A DNA stretch of 64,000 bases from Legionella nautarum (lineage in GTDB: Bacteria > Pseudomonadota > Gammaproteobacteria > Legionellales > Legionellaceae), in NCBI RefSeq assembly GCF_001467895.1, contig NZ_LNYO01000013.1:600686-664685 (forward strand). Reading direction: 5' to 3'. Numbering within the stretch: position 1 is the stretch's first letter; each line of letters begins with the position of its first letter. Below are positions 8,085-17,389 of this stretch, one piece after another. The notes under the pieces were generated by a model that did no database searches, was not told where the DNA came from, and saw only the letters and a program-made list of their open reading frames with translations. The position numbers and the translations under genes were made by a program.

Positions 8085-8708
8085 ATGAAGCCATTTAAAT
8101 ACGTCCTACTTATATTCCTTTTTTTCTCTTCGTTCTCCACGTTTGCTTATCTCGAAAACAGCTCAACTATACAAACACCTATCGCTTCTAATGTTTTGGT
8201 AGGGGATTCAATTACCCAAGCCTGGCCATGGCAGGAGTTGTTGGCTAAGTCTGACATCGCTAACCGAGGGATAAGTGGTGATACTTCGGGGCAAATTCTA
8301 CAAAGAATGAATGGCATTCTTGAGGTTAAGCCTAAAAAAGCGTTTCTAATGTTTGGCATTAATGATTTTGGTAGAGGGGCAGATCCTGACCAAGTATTTA
8401 AAAATTATGTAACCATTGTGGAAATATTACAAAAAGCAAAAATTAAAGTCATTATTTCTTCGACTATTAAATGTAGTGCTAACCAAATTTACCTACAATC
8501 CCAGGTTATTAATCAAAAAGTAGATCGCTTAAATGCGAAGTTAAAAGATTTTTCACGCACTAAGGGCATCATTTTTGTTGATGTGAATGAAAAATTATCG
8601 GATACCAATGGACTCAATAAACGCTATACAGTAGATGGTGTGCATTTAAATTACGAGGGTTACAAAGAGTGGGCAAAATTGCTATCGCCCTTGATTAATG
8701 AAAATTAA
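8085..8708 (+). CDS. Secreted SGNH/GDSL-family hydrolase
   Basis: A 207-residue product with an N-terminal signal peptide (about residues 1-21) and all SGNH blocks: GDS with Ser42, Gly in NRGISGD (about 62-65), GIND with Asn93, and DGVH with Asp184 and His187. It should be an acyl ester hydrolase (lipase, lysophospholipase or carbohydrate esterase) acting in the periplasm or outside. GGGAGAA precedes the ATG. It lies on the opposite strand between lspG and lspF, and its stop overlaps the lspF stop by 4 bases. Export through the neighbouring type II system is attractive but inferred. Distinct in size from the PlaA/PlaC GDSL enzymes. Confidence 0.85.
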   Translation: MKPFKYVLLIFLFFSSFSTFAYLENSSTIQTPIASNVLVGDSITQAWPWQELLAKSDIANRGISGDTSGQILQRMNGILEVKPKKAFLMFGINDFGRGADPDQVFKNYVTIVEILQKAKIKVIISSTIKCSANQIYLQSQVINQKVDRLNAKLKDFSRTKGIIFVDVNEKLSDTNGLNKRYTVDGVHLNYEGYKEWAKLLSPLINEN

Positions 8709-9904
8709 CTTACTAATTGCTCCATTGAGAACACAGGCAGGAGCGTTGCTAAAACGATAAATAAAACAACTGCACCCATAAACAGGATGACTAAGGGTTC
8801 AAGAAGAGTTAAAGCCGTATCAATCAACCGTTTCACTTCATTATCTAAATGAGAGGCGGCTTTCTCCATCATCCCTGCAATTTGGCCGCTTTTTTCGCCA
8901 CTGGCGATTAAATGAGTTGCCATCGGACTTAAGAAGCCAGTATCTTTTAAGGATTGACTGATAGCAGAGCCTTCGCGTACCCGGACAGTAGCAATATCAA
9001 AAGCATTACGCATGACCAAATTAGTGATCAGGCTTGCTGAAACTCGCATGGTTTCGAGAACAGAAACCCCGGCAGCAAATAAGATACCAAAAGTATGGAT
9101 ATAACGGGCAACATTCACTGAGCGTACTAAATAGGAGGAGATCGGTAATTTGAGTAAAATTTTATGCCAAGCGGTACGAATTTTAATATTTGAAAGACTT
9201 TGCTTAAAGCCAATCAGCAGGGCAACTAGAACGCCAATAGCAATTAACCCATAGGATTTAATCCACTGACTTAAATTAATAAGCACTTTTGTCATATTAG
9301 GTAATTCTTGTCCACTGCTGCTAAATACTTCGATAATTTTGGGAACAACAAAAGCTAAAAGAAAGCTGATGATTGCAGTGGAAACGATAATCATTAATGA
9401 AGGATAAATAAGTGCTTGCTGTACTTTTTGCCGAGTTTGTTGCTGATTTTCTGTGTAGTCTGCTAGTTTTTCCAAGACCACATCCAAGCGTCCTGTCTGC
9501 TCTCCTGCACCTACCGTTGCACGATAAAGCTCGGGGAAAGCATTAGGAAACTCACTCATCGCTTGTGCTAAACCATAACCTTCAAGCACCTTAGAGCGAA
9601 CACCAATAATCAGACCGCGAACCTTGTCTTTCTCCGTTTGTTCACTTACTCCACGTAATGATTCTTCAACTGGAATTCCCGCAGCAAGTAAAGTCGCTAA
9701 TTGACGTGTAAATAAAGCCAAATCTTGAGCGGCTAATTTATCTTTGCTGCGTGACTTTTGTTGCCTGATCAAAGGACGAATTTGTGTCGGGACTAAACCC
9801 TGTTCGCGTAAGAATTGACGAGCCTGGCGTTCAGAATCAGCTTCAATGACGCCTTTTTTTGTAGAGCCTGTTTTGTTCAGCGCTTGGTAATGATAGGCGC
9901 CCAT
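8705..9904 (-). CDS. lspF: Type II secretion inner-membrane platform protein LspF/GspF
   Basis: GspF is the polytopic inner-membrane platform protein coupling the ATPase GspE to pseudopilus assembly. The 399-residue product shows two repeated GspF domains: around residues 65-190 (LALFTRQLATLLAAGIPVEE) and 270-395 (RYIHTFGILFAAGVSVLETM), with three hydrophobic segments near 165-195, 215-235 and 370-395. Length is standard. In L. pneumophila the locus is named lspFGHIJK as one unit; here a convergent hydrolase gene separates lspF from lspG. Confidence 0.95.
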   Translation of the reverse strand: MGAYHYQALNKTGSTKKGVIEADSERQARQFLREQGLVPTQIRPLIRQQKSRSKDKLAAQDLALFTRQLATLLAAGIPVEESLRGVSEQTEKDKVRGLIIGVRSKVLEGYGLAQAMSEFPNAFPELYRATVGAGEQTGRLDVVLEKLADYTENQQQTRQKVQQALIYPSLMIIVSTAIISFLLAFVVPKIIEVFSSSGQELPNMTKVLINLSQWIKSYGLIAIGVLVALLIGFKQSLSNIKIRTAWHKILLKLPISSYLVRSVNVARYIHTFGILFAAGVSVLETMRVSASLITNLVMRNAFDIATVRVREGSAISQSLKDTGFLSPMATHLIASGEKSGQIAGMMEKAASHLDNEVKRLIDTALTLLEPLVILFMGAVVLFIVLATLLPVFSMEQLVS

Positions 9905-10010
9905 AAGATTTACTTTCAGTTTTAATGAGAATTAGTTTAATCTATTGGGTTAAATAAGTCACTTAGAGTAGACTTAAGTATAGATATTTAGCCTAGCTTG
10001 GAGAAGGATA

Positions 10011-11420
10011 ATGAGTACAGCAGCATTACGAGAATCGATCAAGGAAAAAGAGATTAAATTCATTGACCTGCGGTTTACTGATACGAAAGGAAAAGAACAA
10101 CATATTACTATTCCTACATCGGCTCTTGATGATGACATGATAGAAAATGGTAAGATGTTCGATGGCTCATCAATTAAAGGTTGGCAAAAAATACATAAAT
10201 CCGATCTTGCTCTTATTCCTGATCTTGATACCGTGGTTTTCGATCCTTTCTACCAAGACAATACTCTAATTATTCGTTGTAATGTTGTTGATCCGCAGAC
10301 CATGATTGGCTATGACCGTGATCCACGCTCAATTGCTCATCGAGCAGAAGCTTATATGAAATCGACAGGGATTGCAGATAATGCTTTTTTTGGACCTGAA
10401 CCTGAGTTTTTCATTTTTGATGATGTGCGCTCACAGACTGGAATGCGTGGGGCTTTTTATGAATTAGATTCAAGTGAAGGGCATTGGAATTCAGGTAAAG
10501 TCATTGAGGGTGGAAATATTGGCCATCGGCCCACCGTAAAAGGCGGGTATTTTCCTGTTCCTCCTGTGGATTCATCTCAAGATATTCGTTCAGCAATTTG
10601 TTTGACTCTTGAAGAGATGGGTCTCGTGGTAGAGGCTCATCATCACGAAGTGGCTACAGCAAATCAATGCGAAGTAGCAACGCGCTTTAATACCTTGACT
10701 AAAAAGGCGGATGAGTTACAAATTTTAAAATATGTGGTGCAAAACGTTGCGCACAATTATGGCAAAACCGCCACTTTTATGCCCAAACCTTTAGTGGGTG
10801 ATAATGGTAATGGGATGCATTGCCATCAATCTTTAATGAAGAATGGCGTGAATTTATTTACTGGTGATGGTTATGCTGGCTTGTCTGAAACAGCACTTTA
10901 TTATATTGGTGGAATCATTAAACATGCTCGTGCTTTGAATGCGTTCACTAACCCAGCTACCAATAGTTATAAACGATTGGTCCCAGGATTCGAAGCGCCA
11001 GTGTTATTAGCTTACTCTGCACGTAACCGGTCCGCAGCGATTCGTATTCCACATACTAGCAATCCCAAAGGACGACGGATTGAAGTGCGTTTTCCAGATC
11101 CTATGGCTAACCCTTATTTGGCTTTTTCTGCAATGATGATGGCAGGTTTGGATGGAATCCAGAAAAAAATTCATCCTGGTCAACCTATGGATAAAGATTT
11201 GTATGATTTACCACCCGAAGAGCTAGTTGATGTACCGACGGTTTGTAACTCATTAGAGCAAGCCATGCAATATTTAAAAGAAGGGCATGAGTTCTTGCTC
11301 CAAGGCGATGTGTTTAGTAAAGATTTTATCCAAAGTTACATTGCGTTAAAGGAAGAAGAAATTCAAATGTTGAGAATGCTTCCGCATCCCTTTGAGTTTG
11401 AGTTATATTATAGTCTTTAA
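10011..11420 (+). CDS. glnA: Glutamine synthetase, type I
   Basis: Makes glutamine from glutamate, ammonia and ATP as a cytoplasmic dodecamer. The 469-residue product has the beta-grasp N-terminus with [10 protein letters not shown], the ATP and metal site segments ([18 protein letters not shown]) and, near the C-terminus, [10 protein letters not shown] with Tyr398, the adenylylation site of type I-beta enzymes, so GlnE-type regulation is likely. GGAGAAGG precedes the ATG. No sigma-54 (GG-GC) promoter or NtrC site is visible upstream. A strong terminator follows. Confidence 0.97.
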   Translation: MSTAALRESIKEKEIKFIDLRFTDTKGKEQHITIPTSALDDDMIENGKMFDGSSIKGWQKIHKSDLALIPDLDTVVFDPFYQDNTLIIRCNVVDPQTMIGYDRDPRSIAHRAEAYMKSTGIADNAFFGPEPEFFIFDDVRSQTGMRGAFYELDSSEGHWNSGKVIEGGNIGHRPTVKGGYFPVPPVDSSQDIRSAICLTLEEMGLVVEAHHHEVATANQCEVATRFNTLTKKADELQILKYVVQNVAHNYGKTATFMPKPLVGDNGNGMHCHQSLMKNGVNLFTGDGYAGLSETALYYIGGIIKHARALNAFTNPATNSYKRLVPGFEAPVLLAYSARNRSAAIRIPHTSNPKGRRIEVRFPDPMANPYLAFSAMMMAGLDGIQKKIHPGQPMDKDLYDLPPEELVDVPTVCNSLEQAMQYLKEGHEFLLQGDVFSKDFIQSYIALKEEEIQMLRMLPHPFEFELYYSL

Positions 11421-11443
11421 GCCTTCTGGAGACGGCGTTGTGC

Positions 11444-11483
11444 AGGTAGTTTGGGCCTTTTCCAAACTACCTTACTTTTTTCT
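11444..11483 (+). terminator. Rho-independent terminator of glnA
   Basis: Perfect 11-base stem AGGTAGTTTGG / CCAAACTACCT (11444-11454 and 11462-11472) followed by a T-rich run (TTACTTTTTTCT). It lies 24 bases after the glnA stop and isolates it from the next gene. Confidence 0.85.
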
Positions 11484-11510
11484 CATCACAGCTAAAGTGT
11501 TGGAGAATTT

Positions 11511-12377
11511 ATGAAGCCAAGATCCCATAATCTTTTAACATGGGTACCTCATTTATTTCTATTTTATAGAGAAAAAGTCTTTCGTAAATTAATACCTATT
11601 TCTCTCATTATCACCGTCTATGCGATACTAATTGCTCATTTTTTCCAGAATGCCACTCGTTATAATCTGGGTCAATTTCATTTAATTTTTAGCTTTATTT
11701 TAACAATTATTATTGGCTTTAGAGTCAATACAAGTTATTCGCGTTGGTGGGAAGGGCGGACCTTGTGGGGTTCAATCGTCAATAATTGCCGAAATTTGGG
11801 TTTAAAATTTGATGCTTTCTGTGGACTAAAAAATTATCCAAATTTCTTTGAATTATTAAAAAGATTACCTATTATCATCAAGGCTAATTTGCGAAAAAAT
11901 ACTAACGAATACATGGAAGAATTGCATGCGCTTGGCATTGGTGAAATTGGTACGCAACATCCTGTTCTTGTATTGGTTCAAAGAATGTATTTTATTCTCA
12001 ATGAACTGCGCGATCAAAATAAGATTCGTTTAGAACAATACCTAGCTTTAGATAGTCATTTAGCTAATGTCATTGATATGGTTGGTGGCTGTGAGCGAAT
12101 TGCAAATACCCAAGTGCCTCCTGCCTTTGCTTTTTTTGTTAAACAAGCCTTGCTTTTCTACGCTTTGATGTTTCCTTTTGGTTGGGTGGATACTTTTGGT
12201 TTTTTAATTATTCCCATGATGGTGATGATTGTGTATATCCTATTGGGATTAGAGATTTTATCAGAAGAATTGGAAGAGCCTTTTGGGAAGAATGATAATG
12301 AGTTACCACTGAATATTATTTCCACAACAATTAGCAAAAATATTGAGCAAATTGCATGCGGATCTGAAATTTATTAA
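11511..12377 (+). CDS. Bestrophin-like (UPF0187) membrane channel protein
   Basis: The 288-residue product belongs to the bacterial bestrophin family, pentameric inner-membrane ion channels related to eukaryotic chloride channels. Features seen: N-terminal helix, FRKLIPISLIITVYAILIAH (about 24-43), the family motif FRVNTSYSRWWEGRTLWG (about 70-87), a central soluble part, and a late transmembrane pair at 205-255. GGAG precedes the ATG. It stands between the glnA terminator and htpG, without obvious functional partners; transported ion unknown. Confidence 0.85.
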   Translation: MKPRSHNLLTWVPHLFLFYREKVFRKLIPISLIITVYAILIAHFFQNATRYNLGQFHLIFSFILTIIIGFRVNTSYSRWWEGRTLWGSIVNNCRNLGLKFDAFCGLKNYPNFFELLKRLPIIIKANLRKNTNEYMEELHALGIGEIGTQHPVLVLVQRMYFILNELRDQNKIRLEQYLALDSHLANVIDMVGGCERIANTQVPPAFAFFVKQALLFYALMFPFGWVDTFGFLIIPMMVMIVYILLGLEILSEELEEPFGKNDNELPLNIISTTISKNIEQIACGSEIY

Positions 12378-12439
12378 ACCAATTTACCATTGATTTAAAC
12401 TCTATTCACTAAAATTGATGTTTTGTTATAAATAGTCCA

Positions 12440-12469
12440 CTTGAAATTCCCTGTTCTAATCCGCATATA
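12440..12469 (+). promoter_or_regulatory. Sigma-32 (heat-shock) promoter of htpG
   Basis: CTTGAAA (12440-12446), a 14-base spacer, then CCGCATATA (12461-12469). This matches the RpoH consensus CTTGAAA-N(11-15)-CCCCATNT at all but one or two positions and lies about 45 bases before the htpG start, as expected for a heat-shock gene. Confidence 0.75.
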
Positions 12470-12513
12470 TACCCATTCTATTGTACAATTTTTCGGTTAA
12501 GGGAGATTTATAA

Positions 12514-14382
12514 ATGGCTGCAAAGCAACAAACCATGGGTTTTCAAACTGAAGTTAAACAAATGCTCCATCTGGTTGTTCATTCACTTTACTCAAACAAA
12601 GAAATCTTTTTAAGAGAGCTTATTTCAAATGCTTCGGATGCGTTAGATAAACTACGCTTTTTAGCTCTTGCTGATGCTTCTTTGTATGAAAAAGATTCTG
12701 ATCTTCGTATCACTATAGAATTCAATGAGAAACTAAAAACAATCACCATCAAAGATAATGGCATCGGTTTAAGTTGGGATGAGGCTGTTGAGAATTTGGG
12801 AACTATAGCCAAATCAGGAACCAAAGAATTCCTTAGTCATATGACTGGTGAGGCCGCAAAGGATTCTCATTTGATTGGCCAATTTGGCGTTGGGTTTTAT
12901 TCATCATTTATTGTTGCAGACAAAGTTACTCTAAAAAGTCGACGGGCTGGATTGAAAGCAGAAGAGGGCATTGTTTGGGAGTCTAGCGGTGATGGCGAAT
13001 TTACTATCGCTCAAGAGAAAAAAGCTGAGCGTGGAACCGAAGTGACTCTTCATCTGAAGAAAGAAGACGACGAATTTTTAAGTGATTGGCGTTTACGTCA
13101 AATTATCAGTAAATACTCTGATCATATTTGCTGGCCAATTGAGATGAAAAAAATTACTGAGGACGACAAAGAATCGCAAGAATTTGAAACAGTGAATAAG
13201 GCTACCGCATTATGGACTTTACAAAAATCTGAGATTAGCGATGAGGAATACAAAGAACTGTACAAACATATTTCTCATGATTATCAGGATCCTTTAGTTT
13301 GGTCTCATAACCATGTTGAAGGAAAACAGGATTATATCAGCTTACTCTATATTCCTGCACACGCGCCCTTCGATTTATGGCAACAAGAAATGAAACATGG
13401 TTTAAAACTGTATGTGAAACGTGTATTCATTATGGATGATGCAGTTCAGTTTTTACCCCGCTATTTACGCTTTGTAAAAGGGATTGTGGATGCCAATGAT
13501 TTACCCTTAAACGTTTCTCGTGAAATTTTACAAGACAATAAACTTGTCGATGCAATTAAGTCAGCTTGTACTAAACGTGTTTTATCAATGCTAGATAAGT
13601 TGAGCAATCAAGACCCAGAGAAATACCAACAATTTTGGTCTGAATTTGGTCTAGCAATGAAAGAAGGACCTATCGAAGATTTTGCTAATAAAGAAGCGAT
13701 TGCTAAATTGCTGCGCTTTGCCACTACAACGAGCGATTCGGAAAAGCAAACAGTCAAACTCACTGACTATGTTTCGCGCATGAAAGAGGGACAAGATAAG
13801 ATCTACTATATTACTGCATCCAGTTATAATGCTGCTAAAAATAGTCCTCATCTTGAAATCTTTAGAAAAAAGGGGATTGAAGTATTATTACTTAGTGACC
13901 GTGTAGATGAATGGTTAGTAGGTTATTTAAGCGAATTCGATGGTAAAAAATTACAATCAATCAGTAAAGGGAAAATTGATTTTGATGTCGAAGAAGATGC
14001 AAAGATCAAAGAAGATGAAAAAACTCTCGAACCTATGCTTAAGCAAATTAAAGATGTTTTGGGCGATAAAATAAAAGAAGTACAATTTACTAATCGCTTA
14101 ACGACCTCCCCTGCTTGTGTGGTTGCTAGTGAAGAAGATATGGGTATGGAAATGCAGCGTATTTTGCAAGCTGCAGGCCAGCCAGTTCAATTATCTAAAC
14201 CGGTGTTCGAAATTAATCCTGAGCATGCTTTGATAAAACGCTTACACGATATCAGCGATGAAAGTCGTTTTGCTGAATGGGTAGTCATGCTATTTGAACA
14301 AGCAGTTTTGGCTGAAGGGGGACAGTTAGACAATCCCGCCGATTTTGTTAACCGCGTCAATAAACTGTTGCTAGATGCGTGA
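12514..14382 (+). CDS. htpG: Molecular chaperone HtpG (Hsp90)
   Basis: Cytoplasmic ATP-dependent chaperone of the Hsp90 family. The 622-residue product contains the GHKL ATPase motifs [17 protein letters not shown] and [11 protein letters not shown], the middle-domain Arg loop region ([11 protein letters not shown]) and a C-terminal dimerisation domain; length is normal for HtpG. GGGAG precedes the ATG. A sigma-32 type promoter lies upstream, and a hairpin-rich interval follows. Neighbours look unrelated, so it is probably a single-gene unit. Confidence 0.98.
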   Translation: MAAKQQTMGFQTEVKQMLHLVVHSLYSNKEIFLRELISNASDALDKLRFLALADASLYEKDSDLRITIEFNEKLKTITIKDNGIGLSWDEAVENLGTIAKSGTKEFLSHMTGEAAKDSHLIGQFGVGFYSSFIVADKVTLKSRRAGLKAEEGIVWESSGDGEFTIAQEKKAERGTEVTLHLKKEDDEFLSDWRLRQIISKYSDHICWPIEMKKITEDDKESQEFETVNKATALWTLQKSEISDEEYKELYKHISHDYQDPLVWSHNHVEGKQDYISLLYIPAHAPFDLWQQEMKHGLKLYVKRVFIMDDAVQFLPRYLRFVKGIVDANDLPLNVSREILQDNKLVDAIKSACTKRVLSMLDKLSNQDPEKYQQFWSEFGLAMKEGPIEDFANKEAIAKLLRFATTTSDSEKQTVKLTDYVSRMKEGQDKIYYITASSYNAAKNSPHLEIFRKKGIEVLLLSDRVDEWLVGYLSEFDGKKLQSISKGKIDFDVEEDAKIKEDEKTLEPMLKQIKDVLGDKIKEVQFTNRLTTSPACVVASEEDMGMEMQRILQAAGQPVQLSKPVFEINPEHALIKRLHDISDESRFAEWVVMLFEQAVLAEGGQLDNPADFVNRVNKLLLDA

Positions 14383-14451
14383 TCCTTTGTAGCTTATCTG
14401 AGCATGGTAAAAGAACCTCAGAGGTAACTCACGAAAATCCCAACGAAGTTT

Positions 14452-14479
14452 TTGTCATCCTGCCTTCGCAGGATGACAA
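14452..14479. repeat. Perfect palindromic hairpin (REP-like)
   Basis: Stem TTGTCATCCTGC / GCAGGATGACAA around a CTTC loop, 12 perfect pairs. It lies 70 bases after htpG. It lacks a following T-run, so it resembles a dispersed palindrome (a common sequence type in many proteobacteria) more than a terminator, although it may protect the htpG mRNA 3' end. Confidence 0.6.
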
Positions 14480-14539
14480 TTTAAGCATTAATGATAATAA
14501 TTAACCCAAACTCACACTCAAAAAAAGCCAGGGTATAGA

Positions 14540-14677
14540 TTCAACTTAAGATAAGGTATGGTTCGGAGGCTTAGTACTCCTCTAAGGAGGGCTTGGGATG
14601 GGGAACTATTAGTTTAATGTTTACCAACTTACTGGTTTCTATTTATAAAAGGCCCACTTGAGTGGGCCTTTTTAAGG
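14540..14677 (+). ncRNA. Candidate structured small RNA or tiny-peptide transcript
   Basis: A weak promoter (CTCACA 14511-14516, 17 bases, TATAGAT 14534-14540) is followed by CTCCT-CTA-AGGAG (14577-14589), a hairpin that would hide an excellent ribosome site, and by the strong terminator at 14647-14673. After the AGGAGG lies ATG-GGG-AAC-TAT-TAG (14598-14612), and then a 14-codon frame from 14617 ending within the terminator stem. This could be a regulatory RNA, a leader or a type I toxin-like peptide message. No known RNA family was recognised. Confidence 0.35.
14647..14673. terminator. Bidirectional Rho-independent terminator
   Basis: AAAAGGCCCACT / AGTGGGCCTTTTT forms a GC-rich stem with A-tract on one side and T-tract on the other, so it should stop transcription from both strands. 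It lies between the candidate RNA (plus) and fis (minus). Confidence 0.85.
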
Positions 14678-14767
14678 CTTTTATAAAATCATCCCTAGTA
14701 CTTAAATCTTGCTATAAATACTTTAGCTAGTTAAGAATAAAGGGGTATTTATAAAAAAGAGGGGTAA

Positions 14768-15064
14768 TTATTCGTCAGTTAAACGAAAATATTTTGTACC
14801 AAAGTAACGCTGTAATTTTTTTCTGATTGTACCACGGCTGATACCAAGCATCTTTGCAGCTTGCAACTGATTGCCACGTCTTTTTTCCATGACAGCTTGT
14901 AAAAGGGGTGGTTCCACTTCAGAAAGAATCATGTCATAGAGATCATCAATGGCTTTGCCTTTATTTTCAGCAAGAAATCGAGTTACCAAACCATATACCA
15001 AATCTTGCAGACCTTGGTCTTGTTTCATGGCTTGAGCAGTAGCTTGTGTATCAATGACATTCAT
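14768..15064 (-). CDS. fis: Fis-family nucleoid / regulatory protein
   Basis: The 98-residue product has the Fis layout: a variable N-terminus, dimerisation helices (DLYDMILSEVEPPLLQAVME) and a C-terminal helix-turn-helix GNQLQAAKMLGISRGTIRKK. Fis bends DNA and regulates growth-phase genes; Legionella is known to carry several Fis paralogues that repress effector genes, so which one this is cannot be decided here. It is monocistronic, transcribed toward the two-way terminator. Confidence 0.9.
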   Translation of the reverse strand: MNVIDTQATAQAMKQDQGLQDLVYGLVTRFLAENKGKAIDDLYDMILSEVEPPLLQAVMEKRRGNQLQAAKMLGISRGTIRKKLQRYFGTKYFRLTDE

Positions 15065-15182
15065 CGTAACTTCCTTATTTTAGTTAAATCATACTATTCC
15101 AATACTTTCATTTAATAGATGAAAGCAAAATTAATTGTACATGAAGGCTAATTGATAATCTACTATTCTGAGTAAGAATGAT

Positions 15183-16334
15183 TTATTCTTCAGCATATTG
15201 CAATTCAGATTTAACCAACTCAGCAATGGTACAATCTGCTTGTCCTGAAGAAAGAGAGAGTTTAAGTGCTTTCAGGCGTCCCTGCATTCGTGCGATAACC
15301 TCTTGATCAGTTAATAACTCAGTCAGAGCACGGGTAAGCTCGGTTGTATTACAATCATATTGTAATAGCTCAGGAACAATCATTTCATTTTTTAAGAGGT
15401 TACACAAACCTAAGTATTTTACTTTAATCACTTTCATTGCAACAATATAACTGAGTAAAGAGCCTTTATAGATAATACACATGGGTTTTTCTAAGAGGGC
15501 ACATTCTAAAGAGGCGGTTCCTGAGGCGACAACCACACAATCACTACAGGCTGCTACCTCACTGGCTTTACCCAAGACAAATGAGATTTTTACGTTGGAT
15601 TGAGAGAAATAGTTTTTAATAATTTCGGGACTCAGCGTTCCAGCAATAGGAATAACAAAATGCAAGTTATCCATTTGTTTAGTAAGTGCTTCAGCCGTGG
15701 CGACCAAAATTGGCATATGCCTTTCAATTTCGTTACGTCGACTGCCTGGTAACATAGCGACTAAGCGCTTGTCTGTAGGGAGGGCTAATTCTTTACGCGC
15801 GCTGCTCGGATCTTCACAGTTGGGTATTTTTTCAACAAGAGGATGGCCAACAAATGATACAGGAATGTTTGCACGTTGATAAATCTCTTTTTCGAAAGGT
15901 AGTATAACCGCCATTCTATCGACATAGGCGCGAATAATTTCAATACGATTGGGTTTCCAAGCCCAAATTTGCGGACTTATATAATATAAAATCCGAATAC
16001 CAAGTTGTTTGGCAAATTTAACTAGGCGTAAATTGAAACCTGGGAAATCAACTAAAACCAGTAAGTCTGGCTTTGACTGGCTGAGATGAATTTTAATTGC
16101 ATCAAAGGCTTTTTTAATAATACGAAGATGACGGACTACTTCAGTAAGGCCAGTGGTTCCATAGCGGGCTAAATCAGATATAAGATGGACACCAGCGGCT
16201 TCCATATGCCTGCCGCCAATGCCAGAAATTTCGAGCGATTCATAGTCGGACGTTAATTGACGTACAAGAGCCGCGGCATGAATGTCGCCCGATTCTTCTC
16301 CAGCAATAATGACAAGGCGTTTAGTCGCTTGCAT
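15183..16334 (-). CDS. lpxB: Lipid-A-disaccharide synthase
   Basis: LpxB joins UDP-diacyl-glucosamine and lipid X to form the lipid A disaccharide at the inner membrane. The 383-residue GT19 product has the N-terminal AGEESGDIHAAALV motif, DFPGFNLRL near 95-105, YYISPQIWAWKPNR near 119 and the late GTASLECAL segment. Length is standard. It overlaps the upstream oxidoreductase gene by 14 bases, so the two are very probably one operon; the rest of the usual lpxD-fabZ-lpxA cluster is not here. Confidence 0.95.
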   Translation of the reverse strand: MQATKRLVIIAGEESGDIHAAALVRQLTSDYESLEISGIGGRHMEAAGVHLISDLARYGTTGLTEVVRHLRIIKKAFDAIKIHLSQSKPDLLVLVDFPGFNLRLVKFAKQLGIRILYYISPQIWAWKPNRIEIIRAYVDRMAVILPFEKEIYQRANIPVSFVGHPLVEKIPNCEDPSSARKELALPTDKRLVAMLPGSRRNEIERHMPILVATAEALTKQMDNLHFVIPIAGTLSPEIIKNYFSQSNVKISFVLGKASEVAACSDCVVVASGTASLECALLEKPMCIIYKGSLLSYIVAMKVIKVKYLGLCNLLKNEMIVPELLQYDCNTTELTRALTELLTDQEVIARMQGRLKALKLSLSSGQADCTIAELVKSELQYAEE

Positions 16335-17283
16335 ATTTTGAGATCAAATGAGTATCAATTAATGCAGTAATTTTAGCGGCCGTCGCTAATGCATCTCGGC
16401 CTTCTTCTCCAGTGACTAAAGGCATTGAATTATTTTCAATGCACTCTAAAAAAGATTGAATTTCTGTAAGTAAGGCATCGCCTTTTTCAAAGATCGATTG
16501 ATGGCGAGTGATTTCAGGAATACCTGGAAACATTTCGCCTTCGCCTTTTTGGAACACTGCGAATTGTTTGTTCTGATAATCGATTGAAATATAAGAATTA
16601 GGCTGAAAAATTCTTGTTTTACGTTCTGTTTTGAAGCTAATACGGCTGGCTGTTACATTAGCAACACAATGATTTTCAAAGGTAATTCTGGCATTCGCAA
16701 TATCAATCGATTTAGTTAAAACCGGTGCCCCTTGCGCATCAATACTCGCTATCGGGCAATTGACAATGGTTTGAATTAAATCAATATCATGAATCATCAA
16801 ATCAAGAATCACGTTCACATCCGTGCCCCGTGGATTAAAGGGAGACAGTCGGTGAGATTCAATAAATAAGGGGCGCTCAAGGTATTCATCAAGTGCTAGC
16901 CGTGCAGAGTTAAAGCGCTCTAAATGACCTACTTGTAGTTTGAGTTGTTGTTGGTTGGCTAACTCAATGAGCTCATTAGCTTGGTCAACAGTCTCGGTGA
17001 TTGGTTTTTCAATAAGAACATGAATGCCTTGCTCTAGACAAGCTTTAGCAATTTCATAATGCTTATTTGTCGTGGCAACAATGCTTACCGCATCAACTTT
17101 CCCAAATAAATCCCGGTAGTCAAAATAAGCAGGTACGTTAAGCTCTCTTGAAACTAATTCACAAGCATTTGCGTTGACATCACACACGGCAACTAAATTA
17201 GCATTGGCTAGCATTTTATATTTTTGTGCATGAAAACGGCCAAGATAGCCAACGCCAATTACCGCACAATTTAATATACTCAT
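16321..17283 (-). CDS. gnnA: Gfo/Idh/MocA oxidoreductase, candidate GnnA
   Basis: About 320 residues with an N-terminal NAD-binding fold (AVIGVGYLGRFHAQKY) and the family's catalytic-lysine motif EKPIT. In Acidithiobacillus ferrooxidans, gnnA encodes such an enzyme, lies between lpxA and lpxB, and oxidises UDP-GlcNAc at C3 so that GnnB can install the amino group of 2,3-diamino-glucose. Legionella lipid A has this sugar, and the gene overlaps lpxB, so GnnA is a reasoned call; no GnnB gene is in the window. Start taken at 17283 (MSILNCAV); starts at 17313 or TTG 17340 are possible since no clear ribosome site decides. Confidence 0.65.
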   Translation of the reverse strand: MSILNCAVIGVGYLGRFHAQKYKMLANANLVAVCDVNANACELVSRELNVPAYFDYRDLFGKVDAVSIVATTNKHYEIAKACLEQGIHVLIEKPITETVDQANELIELANQQQLKLQVGHLERFNSARLALDEYLERPLFIESHRLSPFNPRGTDVNVILDLMIHDIDLIQTIVNCPIASIDAQGAPVLTKSIDIANARITFENHCVANVTASRISFKTERKTRIFQPNSYISIDYQNKQFAVFQKGEGEMFPGIPEITRHQSIFEKGDALLTEIQSFLECIENNSMPLVTGEEGRDALATAAKITALIDTHLISKYASD

Positions 17284-17389
17284 AAGACAACGATGATAAT
17301 AATTTGTGCGCATGATCTCATTTTCTTGATGATAAATCAATTTTAAATGGTTATGATTAGCCGCTTATTGATTTTAAGGAGAGGAATAA

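Larger units (their letters stand above)
14383..14767. other. Gene-free interval htpG-fis with hairpins
   Basis: This 385-base interval has no ordinary gene. It contains a perfect 12-base palindrome (14452-14479), a structured region about 14540-14615 and a strong two-way terminator (14647-14673). These are listed separately. The last 90 bases before fis are AT-rich with nothing I can name. Confidence 0.7.

Noticed and set aside
10000-10010. Sigma-54 promoter for glnA
   Set aside because: No GG/GC pair with proper spacing was found in the 106 bases upstream.
14540-14677. RsmY/RsmZ-type RNA or 6S RNA
   Set aside because: GGA motifs occur but no LetA-type upstream box is present, and the 6S secondary structure is not visible.
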